Assembly: GCA_958295665.1 (NCBI GenBank) | Contig: OY282558.1 | Location: forward strand, 338,741,106 to 338,805,105 | Reading direction: 5' to 3' | DNA length: 64,000 nt | From: Tipula vernalis | Lineage: Eukaryota > Arthropoda > Insecta > Diptera > Tipulidae | Part shown: in pieces, positions 56,037 through 64,000 of the stretch | Position numbering within the stretch: position 1 is the first letter of the stretch | Layout: the number at the start of each line of letters is the position of its first letter | Made by a program: the position numbers and the translations under genes | The notes under the pieces: model-generated | Told to the model about the DNA's origin: nothing | The model's input: only the letters and a program-made list of their open reading frames with translations | Databases searched by the model: none

Positions 56037-56685
56037 TGCGAGTTGAGTTTTAATGGTAGAATTCATGATTTGTTCTTAGGTTTATTAAAAATTGAGGTGT
56101 GTGATTGTTAGATTTTTTCGCAACTGATGGCGCAAATTTAATGACTGGTGCTAACCATTCGGTAGTAACGTTTTTGAAAAAAGGATTGTTCAAATATTAT
56201 TATTTTCAAAGGCACTTGTCATTCCTTCGGAACAAAAACAGCCCAAAAACGGATAGAACTATATTCTTGACTAAAAATTTAATTGGACTATAGGCCCAAA
56301 AAAATATTGCACCCATCGCAGGCTCATTGGTTGTCCCTTCAAGATACAGTTGTTCAAATTTTAAGTGGATTCGAAGTACTTCGCTTGTTTTTTTATACAT
56401 GAGGATATAGAAAAATTTGACTCTATTCAACGTATAAATAATTGTTTCCAAAAACAAACAATTTGAACTATATTTCAAATTTTTAAATTGAACGATATAA
56501 AAAGACTTAATCAATTGTTCCAAAGCGAGTCACCACAACTCCAGTCGTTTATATTTTAAAATATTTGAATATTTTGTGAAAGACGAATTTATAACTAACG
56601 AATATTTAAAAGAAGTCAATTTAAATAATACCGAAATTTTAAAAGAATTACTAGATATTTATTTAGGAGCATATGTGAGCACGGC
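56037..56685 (+). pseudogene. hAT transposase, middle part
   Basis: Continues after the LOA derivative: NGRIHDLFLGLLKIE near 56055, then FFATDGANLMTGANHSVVTF near 56115, the conserved D-G-A-x-x-M segment with a catalytic Asp position. LKDEFITNEYLKEVN and LKELLDIYLGAYV lie at 56570-56685. Several frame changes. The CACTA-like element enters just after. Confidence 0.75.
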
Positions 56686-56710
56686 ACTTACACAGTTGAC
56701 ATTTTTTTTG

Positions 56711-56737
56711 ATATGCGATGCAAATAGCATCGCATAT
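56711..56737. repeat. Perfect 11-bp hairpin near the left end
   Basis: ATATGCGATGC, loop AAATA, GCATCGCATAT. It sits about 25 bases inside the left terminus of the CACTA-like element. Confidence 0.85.
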
Positions 56738-56739
56738 AC

Positions 56740-57245
56740 GTCCGACATTTCTTTGTATTGAAATTTGATGTAACCTTTACATCGAAAATGTTTTCGATAC
56801 TATTTGCGTTGAAATGTTAATTAAAATGCATGTTTACATCGAACCAGATTTCAATATAACTTGCTTTGTAATATGGTTTAAGATTCAAAATTGCTTTGGA
56901 AAAAAAACGATGTTACTTACATTGATACAAATGATACAATATAAATTGCGTCAAAATTGTTTTCGATGCTAATTACATTGAATAAAGAAATGCAAAGCAG
57001 GTTTTGTATCGAATAAACTTTAAATACAATTTGCTTCGTAACAAGAGGTAAGATTCAAAATTGCTTTGAAAAAACTATGATGGAAGTTACTTTGAAATAA
57101 GCAATCTAATGTAACTTGCTACAGAAATAATTTTAAAGCTAGTAGCGACAAAATCCAAATGAAGATATAATGCTGAATCGCAAATGTAATTTCAAAGTCA
57201 TTTATATCGCTAAATAAAAAGGAATCAAAATTGTACCGATATTTT
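56740..57245. repeat. Subterminal motif array, left end
   Basis: Short motifs such as TTACATCGAA, GATGTAAC, TTTTCGATGC, TTGCTTTGTAA and GATTCAAAATTGCTTTG recur in both directions. The phrase AAGATTCAAAATTGCTTTG occurs twice (about 56879 and 57051). Arrays like this are transposase-binding regions in CACTA elements. Confidence 0.65.
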
Positions 57246-58087
57246 CATATTGTATCTATTGCAATGGGTTTTAGAACACAAAAAACTAGGTAATAAGGAA
57301 TTTGTTATAAATAGAACCCTGCAATCTTTCCAGTTGTTAAAATATTTTATTACATATTGTAATAAAAAATATTTGGCGCCATTAAACACCGAACATGTGC
57401 TTAAATTAAGAAACCAAAATAAAATACAAAATGGGAAGTACTCAAAAGAAAACTAAATAGAATATTAAGGAAACAGAATGTCATTTATGGCCTTCTAGAC
57501 ACTTTAGAATTATTCTATTGTTTTATTGTTTATTTTTTAGTTATACATATAAGGGTAAAAATATTTTAAACTTAGGTGTTAAGCAGTATATAACAGGCAT
57601 AATTTTCACCGTGCATTACTAATATTGAGTCGTATCAACCCATAATGTGAATTGACGATGGATGATGCATTATTTTTAAATTTCTCTAAAAAAATATTAA
57701 ACTGAATTGATTTTTTCAGTGTTATTATAATATTGATAAATTTAATTAAAATTAAAAAAATTTGCGATTTTTATGGTCTTACGATCCCATAAAACAGAAT
57801 CCTACATGGTTACATCCAGGGATAGTAATTCTATAACTAACACAGGGGTCAATAATGGAAGGTTAAGAAAATATCATTAATATTCTGCGAGCAAGTGAGT
57901 TCATGATGCATCAACGTTTATTTTATTCAAAATAAAAAGTTATTTTAATTATTAAAATTAATAATTAATAGTGTTTTTTGTTTTCGATACAAGAATATTT
58001 ACATAAAAAAATAATATTTGTTATAATATTACCTACATAATATATGTATAAAAAATATTTTTGTTATCCATATTTTAATACTTATAA
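57246..58087. other. Non-coding region of the CACTA-like element
   Basis: No supported gene. It lies downstream of the transposase stop on the minus strand and would hold its 3' UTR. Confidence 0.4.
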
Positions 58088-60566
58088 TTAAATATTATTA
58101 ACTTTATAGCTTAATATATAAGAGTTATTGTTGTTGCAGCAAAAATGTTCTTCATAGCTTTTTTTATACTTTATGTCCTTATATTTTACACATACTGGAT
58201 CGTCGTTTTTTTTAACCAGCATGAAACTACAGTAAAATTCATCTAAAATACCTAAATATTGCTCAACTAAAAAATGCACTTCCTTTTGGTCTTCCAAAAT
58301 TTCCAGAATTTTGTAAAATTGAACAGTTTCACGATTATTACGTTTCTCTCTGAGGATGAAAAATCCTTTTTTATAATGAAACTCACTATCTACAAAGGCA
58401 AGTTTAAATACCGGGGTCTGTAAATGTTTGTAGTATGAATTCAGTACTATTAAATGAGATTTCTTGCCAGTTTTATAGTGAAATTCGGAGTCAAAATTTT
58501 CCCAACAGGTTGCTATCATCTCTTGATGTCTTCTAGCAAATGTATGGCAAATATTTATAAAATTTTGGTTTACATTTTTTGTAAAATACCGATGTTTGGC
58601 CTCATAACGCATGGTCCACATGTGAATTATGGGACCCATCTCCCTGATTATTCTCGGATAGTGAATTAACAAATGCTGTTTAGGAGTAAGGGTTTTATTA
58701 AAACTGTTTAAAATAATACATAAGTGTTTGGATATGAGGGCTTCTAGATTAATAATATCACTTTCAGTGATTTCATATGAGAATAAAATTGTTAAAATTT
58801 GGAGCATTGTTATTAAACCTTTCCAATGATCATCATGGTCAGGATAATAAAATCTATCAAATATTAACTGGAAATGTACTGCTAAACATAGAACTTGTGA
58901 AGCATTTTGCCCTAAATTGCTTTTATCTAAATTTATATTAGATGGTTTCGATTTTCTATCTAAATAACCAAAATTATATGATGATATACAATGATTTAAT
59001 TGCTCACTATTTTTAAAAATTTTGGTTGATAGCAAAAACTCGAACTGATACTTTAAAATTAGTGCAACGAAACCTTCAAGGCCATCATGCATCAGATCCA
59101 GACTATAGTTTTTGATGGTATTAAAAAAATAGAGATCGTTGAGAACCGAATTTCGACTAACTCCCAGTGTTTTAATTAAATTTGTTTTTTTCTCTGGCCG
59201 TAGATCTTTTAAAATATCATAGCAATTTGAAGTTCGTAATAAATCGGGTTCTTCAGTAAATGCAATTTTTGTTAAACTACGAGGCATGGTACAAATCCGG
59301 CAGAAATATGTAGCGGAAAACGATTTGGTGAAACCAAGTAAATCATTTGCAGCAAGATTATCATGGGCCAAAGATATTAAAATGCAATTTACTAAACCCA
59401 TATTTTCAACAATAACACCATCCTTTTCCAAAAATTTAATATCGTCAATAATCGGTTTAAGAATTGAATTTAAATTAAAATCGCCATGTAAGTCATTGAC
59501 AAAAACTAGAGAAACCAAGAAAATGTGTTGCAACTTTGATTTTAAATATAATGGACAATTAACAATTGTGAAATAAATAGCTCCAATTTTATGAATCAAT
59601 GTTTTACTACCGAGAACTTTAACTACCTCAAAATCATCGTAGTATATTTGAATGAGGATACGGTTCTTAAATCTGTATTCGGAATTTAATGTTTGAAATA
59701 CCCTCCCACAACAAGTATTTGTATAGAATCTATCTGTGCACAGGTGAGAGTTATTAAAATTTTTAAATAAAGTAGCAAAATGAATATTTTTAAAGATTTT
59801 TTTAATAGTTAAAGAAATCGGAACAAATTGAAAAAAATTTTGTACTAAAACTTTTTTATAGACATTTAATTGTTTGTTAAAACGTAATTCCCAACGATAG
59901 CCTATTGCGATTTGGGTTGGCTTTGCAAAATATTGGTTCTTGCTGAATAGTTTTCGTCTTTTATATTTTGATGAATAATTATTTAATGTGGGAAACAATT
60001 TTTAAACTTTCTAGATTACATTTTTGTGGTAAAGGACAAATTACTTTAGTAGCAGTATCGATTACAGTTTTAGTTTCAAGGAAAATAGTTGTAATTGTTT
60101 CCTCTGGTAAACCGATCTTATTCATTGTACTGTACATTTGCTGCAAACTGTTTTCAAATTTTTCAAAATTTGAAATTTGGTTAGAATTATTTAAAACTAA
60201 ATCATTAACATTTGAATTATAACTACTATTTACATAACCTAAGCTATTCATTGAGAAATTAGAATCAATTACATTTGTGGCTTCATGATTATCATGTATA
60301 TTTAATGTTTTATGTTTGGTTATATGTTTTTTTAACGAAAGATATCTGTTGAATGAGCTTCTACAATTTTTGTCTGCTACGCATTTTATTTTAATGGATG
60401 AATTCTCCTTTACAAATTCAACATATTTTAAATGAAATTCTAACATTTTGAAACAATTAAATCGCCTACTACACATATAGCAAAATAAATTCATTATTAA
60501 TTTTTTTTTAAATTTAACATTTAAACTATAAAATATAAACTTATTAACTAAAATATTTTTAGGCAA
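58088..60566 (-). CDS. CACTA-like transposase with N-terminal zinc fingers, one frame change
   Basis: Read leftwards, the first frame (60566-59979) has two C2H2-like fingers: CYMCSRRFNCFKMLEFHLK and CVADKNCRSSFNRYLSLKKH. A linker ends ...NLESLKIV. It overlaps by 20 bases a second frame (to 58088, about 636 codons); joining needs a one-base shift near 60000 or an unseen intron. The second frame has YRFKNRILIQIYYDDFEVVK, KLGSKTLIHKIGAIYFT-like text, LAANDLLGFTKSFSATYFCR, SLDLMHDGLEGFV, LTPKQHLLIHYPRIIREMGP and TMRYEAKHRYF. D, H and E in these blocks are the likely catalytic residues. The pattern is that of animal CACTA/EnSpm-style transposases. Apart from the junction the gene is open over 600 codons, so the element is young. 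Confidence 0.68.
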
Positions 60567-60611
60567 CGTTTACCTATACACTATACTAAATTAAATAACT
60601 AAAAGAAATAT

Positions 60612-62819
60612 TTAACATACGTTAGCTATTTCAATTTCTAATTTGCTAGATATTTCCTTTACACGAACTGTTTCCATCGTGTTAATTTTATAAAAATAAC
60701 TGGCTATGAAATTATAAAAAGTTCTTATGGAACTGTCGAATTTTTGATTAAATATATAGTGTGATTTAAATAAAAGATCAAAAGCTTCTATTGGAGAAAA
60801 TTCATCGGGGAGGATTATAATTTCCCCCTCAATACATAAATAAAAACCGGAAATTGATAGTTGGTTCTCTCCAATAGCTATCAGGTACGGATGAATCGAA
60901 TTTGCTTCTTTCAATTCTGGAATGGTTAGATTTATCTGAAATAGACAAGATAACAATTAAAACAATTAATTTGCGCTAAAATATTTTTTCTTTTTATTTT
61001 ACCTTTTTAAAATCCAGGAGTTTTTTTATTAAAACAGGAAAGCTGTCCCTTATTTTTTTTGATGATGACACTCCTCCTATATTTTGGGGAACTAAATGTA
61101 ATAAATACAAAATTGGTTTAATTGACTCGGTCCAATCTGAAAGTTAAAGTATGTAATTATAAGTACAAGCGAACCACCTAATCATATACAAATATTTGTA
61201 AAATGTACTTTCAATTTCCGGAAGTCTCTCGTATGAAGGCCCCTTCAAATCTAAGTACACTTTAAATATATGAGGACACACAGTAGTCCATTTGTCCTTT
61301 AAATTGTTTGCGTGTGGAAACCTTAATGAAAAATCAAATGAAATCTGAAAATATAAAGATCGATTTAAGAATTATTTTTTTGTGAATAAAAATGGAAATT
61401 TTGAGGAGTGTTTTTCGATTTGGTTCAGTTCCACCGATTTTTTCCGCAAATCCAAAGTTTTCTTTAATTTCGTCTTTATTAACTCTTTTTGGGTTTTTAT
61501 GTTCGCGTTCTTCAATATAATAAAATCTTCGTTGTTGTCTAAATCTAAAACTGGATTATCTTCGTTGATGTCTAAATCTATAACCGGATGTTCTGCAAAA
61601 TTTTTTGATTTTCGTTTCCTTGTTGAACTTAAATTATCCTCTGACAAATAAAATTTTGTTCGTAACCGTTGTAGTCTTGATATTATATATCCTCTATTTA
61701 ATTTCCTATTGTAGAGCAATTCCTGAAGTAACAAAACAGTTGCCAACGATTAGCAAATTTATATTAAAGTTTATGTAAACATTTTTATGTAAAACATATT
61801 AAACTATTTTCTCAATTTCTTACAATTCCTTCATCATCCGCCGATTTCAACTGTGGAAACAATGCAACTAAGGCGTAGGCTAATGATTCAATATAACTGG
61901 GTTCTGGATGATGAGTAAACTTCTTTACCAGCAAATCCACACTCTCCCTAACTGCTGCTCTTCTCTCCATGTCCGACAGTCCTTGTAATTTCTTTGAGTC
62001 ATTTTTTTTTTTATTTAATAAAAATGCATTGTTTGATTCTTTAATGTTGTTTTCTAGTTCCTATAGTAGATTGCCATAGTTACAAATTAGTTTAGTTAGT
62101 TAAATCAGTTTAGTCGGCGATTTAGTTAAAAAAAAATCGGTGTCGGCGCTCACTATTGATATCAAAAAATATTTTTCACAAATACACGATCACGATTTTC
62201 ACGCTACACCCAAGCTTTACTTTAGCTAAAATCTTTTTGTAACTAAACATAACGATACAATACCAACAATACTTGTACGTAAGCCATTTTTATATGCAGA
62301 TAAAAAAAATATATTTACGTTCGGTGTTATATAAATATTAGGTCCAATCCTGCAATCTTGCCTGCTTGGTGGAACTCCAGTTTTCGATGTATCTTTCGTT
62401 ACAATTTTAAGATGAAATGCTGGTTGATGGTAATAATGTTCAAATATTGTAAGAAACTTTTCTTTTGGAATTACTGTATCAAACGGATCCATAAAATAGT
62501 CAATTTCATAGGCAGAAATATTTTCATTTATAGCCGCTATAAAATACAGTTACAAATTATTTTTTATCAAATTAATTTTTAGTTTTTTTTCATATAAGAT
62601 GTATGTTCTAGAATTTTTTCACACTTTACACTTAACACTTTCGATGCGCAATTACTTCATATAGTAAAAAAGATCAACCACTACATATTAAACTAGATTA
62701 TAAATACCTGATACAATAAAATCCTCGTACTCCCAATCTAATCCGTGTTTGGAAATCGTACAAAAAGTTATTTTATTTCGAAAAGCTATTTTTGTGATAA
62801 CCTCACTTTTATTTTCCAT
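60612..62819 (-). CDS. Second gene of the CACTA-like element, at least seven exons
   Basis: Read leftwards: exon 1 62819-62708 (MENKSEVITKIAFRNKITF...). Exon 2 starts 62536 (joined codon Ala, then INENISAYEIDYFMDPF) and runs to about 62230; its donor is not certain. Exon 3 62060-61824 (ELENNIKESNNAFLL, ERRAAVRESVDLLVKKF, SYIESLAYALVALFPQL). Exon 4 from 61722 (ELLYNRKLNRGYIISRLQRL), end unclear. Exon 5 from 61344 (ISFDFSLRFPHANNLKDKW) to about 61190. Exon 6 61136-61003 (WTESIKPILYLLHLVPQNIG). Exon 7 60935-60612 (INLTIPELKEANSIHPYL, AFDLLFKSHYIFN), stop at 60612. Introns are short GT-AG. Function unknown; a DNA-binding partner of the transposase is plausible, as two-gene CACTA elements exist. 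The 5-to-6 join is out by one base as I read it. Confidence 0.6.
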
Positions 62820-62939
62820 TTTTAATCACCAAATGTACAACCGTACAACACAAACATCAAAAAAGGACTAAACCAGAAGTAAAATACTTTTTTTCTATCT
62901 AACTTCGTCTTTGTTTAAATATTATTTTTTGTTTTAGGT

Positions 62940-63145
62940 AGAGGTTTCGATGTAAATTGCACTTTTCATGTAGATACAATGCAAATTATATCGAAGTCTG
63001 CTTTCGATACAAGTACTGCACCAATTTTAGGAGCAGTTACATTGTAAATAGTTTCAAATCATGCTTTGTATCTAAATATGATACATGATTGCATCGTATA
63101 ACCACCGATGCAAGGCTTACACCGAAAATAGCTGCAAAATTTCTA
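62940..63145. repeat. Subterminal motif array, right end
   Basis: TTTCGATGTAAATTGC, GATACAATGCAAATTATATCGAAG, CTTTCGATACAAG and similar motifs repeat the set seen inside the left end, mostly inverted relative to it. Confidence 0.6.
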
Positions 63146-63149
63146 AGTG

Positions 63150-63735
63150 TGTACAAGTACAACTACGCATTTATTGCCATCAAACGATGAATCATAGTTT
63201 CGGTTCCATTGCCAACAATTTTACGTGGCAGCATGTAATCAATTAACTAAAAAATTTGATTTTGGTGACAAGTTACTACAGGTCTTGGAAATTCTTGCAC
63301 CGGCGAACATTATAAATAAAAAAATCCTTAATTGTTCAAATTTCATAGAGGTTTTCCCTAATATTGTTGATCGGGATGACTTACAAAATGGCGAGAAATT
63401 AGATTATTGAAATTTATAGAATTAGGGCTAGACGAGAAAACAGAAATCGACACTTTTTGCTATAAATTATTGGGTTTAAAACGTTTCGATGGCAGTTTAT
63501 GTTTTCCGAATCTGAAGCGAGATATTATGGCTATTTTATCTATTCCTGTGGCAATGGCGAACGTGGAACGTACTTTCTCGCAAATTATCTTAAATAAAAC
63601 TAAAATAAAAAATTGTCTGGATTCCTCCACTCTAACAGGAATTTTACTAACCAAAGATTACATACAGAAAAACCTTAAGGATGACACTAATTTTGAACCT
63701 ACTAAGGAGATGATTAAGAAATTTAATGCATGAAT
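63150..63735 (+). pseudogene. hAT transposase, C-terminal dimerisation part
   Basis: Resumes with FRFHCQQFYVAACNQLTKKF near 63190 and KLLQVLEILAPANIINKK. A stop follows at 63408-63410. A frame change then leads to FIELGLDEKTEIDTFCYKLL, CFPNLKRDIMAILSIPVAMA and NVERTFSQIILNKTKIKN. The S-I-P-x-x-x-x-x-V-E-R-x-F-S segment is the hAT C-terminal dimerisation domain. The gene ends at 63733. Together with 54482-55260 and 56037-56685 it makes one gene, split by two insertions. Confidence 0.8.
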
Positions 63736-63852
63736 GTACAACAGCGAAATTTAATGTGATAATTTTGTATATAAGGTATTAATTAATAGTACTCGTAAGT
63801 AATTAATTTTGTAAAGACTGAAGTATGTACATGTATCATGTATTCATGTATG

Positions 63853-63893
63853 ATATGATTGGTTTTATTTTAAATAAATAAAACCAATCATAT
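63853..63893. repeat. Perfect 18-bp hairpin after the hAT gene
   Basis: ATATGATTGGTTTTATTT, five-base loop, then its exact inverse. It lies about 120 bases after the hAT stop. The right arm carries AATAAAA, so it may overlap the polyadenylation signal. Confidence 0.85.
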
Positions 63894-64000
63894 ATCAATC
63901 ATATTTAAATAGTATTGGTGTCGATCTTTACCAAAATTTAAAAAAAAAAAATATTTTATGAAAAATAATCTGGTAGCACTGTTCGGATATCAAATTATGA

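Larger units (their letters stand above)
56690..63150 (-). mobile_element. CACTA-like (EnSpm/CMC) transposon inside the hAT gene
   Basis: hAT coding stops near 56685 and resumes near 63150. The intervening 6.5 kb starts at CACTTACACAG (56686) and ends, in reverse, CACTTAGAAAT (63147). Two minus-strand genes, each with sequence style seen in animal CACTA-type elements, and repeated motifs inside both ends support this. A short duplication could not be fixed, so the exact ends are uncertain. The class is inferred from protein style and end structure. Confidence 0.65.

Noticed and set aside
58454..59576. Plus-strand frames of 71 and 96 codons
   Set aside because: Antisense shadows of the CACTA-like transposase.
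63853..63893. Transcription terminator hairpin
   Set aside because: Bacterial-type terminators do not apply in this eukaryotic sequence; the stem is AT-rich and overlaps a poly(A) signal.

Overview
The window looks like transposon-rich, AT-rich chromosomal DNA from an insect, probably a fly. The evidence is the mix of element families (Penelope-like, CR1/jockey-type and LOA-type LINEs, BEL/Pao, Ty3/gypsy, piggyBac, Tc1-like, hAT, a CACTA-like element, foldback elements), short GT-AG introns of about 60-80 bp, and the lack of any bacterial gene organisation. The species cannot be fixed from the sequence. Nothing resembles a conventional long host gene. The only gene-like unit not clearly inside a transposon is a tiny three-exon gene at 24724-25190 (minus), whose three exons join in phase to a 64-residue protein. 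Classifications below rest on motifs and gene order read by eye; no database search was possible.

Layout. 1-1.8 kb: decayed Penelope-like element (RT plus GIY-YIG nuclease). 1.84-2.25: Tc1 transposase remnant (minus). 2.53-2.95 and 3.67-4.23: two complete MITEs with target duplications. 6.9-10.4: old, degenerate AT-rich repeat array, split by a tRNA-derived SINE (8786-9511) with a 24-bp duplication. 10.8-11.2: Harbinger remnant. 11.3-14.96: LINE whose two ORFs are open, with a candidate -1 frameshift site. 15.0-22.14: second, decayed LINE invaded by a hairpin-ended repeat and by a complete-ended piggyBac element; a 630-bp 7-mer satellite replaces the piggyBac catalytic centre. 22.5-24.55: foldback element containing inverted tandem repeats and a solo LTR.

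24.7-25.2: the three-exon small gene. 26.2-29.15 (plus) and 36.1-38.2 (minus): two decayed copies of one jockey-like LINE. 29.96-30.88: BEL/Pao pol remnant. 30897-35905: full-length but mutated LOA-type LINE with RNase H, bounded by an 11-bp duplication. 40.4-41.4: another decayed RT. 41964-42481: near-perfect hairpin element. 44378-45777: second foldback element. 45.9-47.4: simple repeats, a minisatellite and a hairpin-ended repeat. 48.5-53.7: Ty3/gypsy pol plus probable 3' LTR, split by a Tc1/IS630-like transposase and a second SINE copy (51067-51625, also with a 24-bp duplication).

54.5-63.74: a hAT transposase gene broken twice, first by a 752-bp internally deleted LOA derivative (55273-56024), then by a CACTA-like element (about 56.69-63.15). 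The latter carries two minus-strand genes: a zinc-finger plus core transposase, and a partner gene with at least seven exons. Arrays of short repeats lie just inside both ends. Insertions in insertions give a relative time order, and most duplications are still perfect, so several families moved recently.
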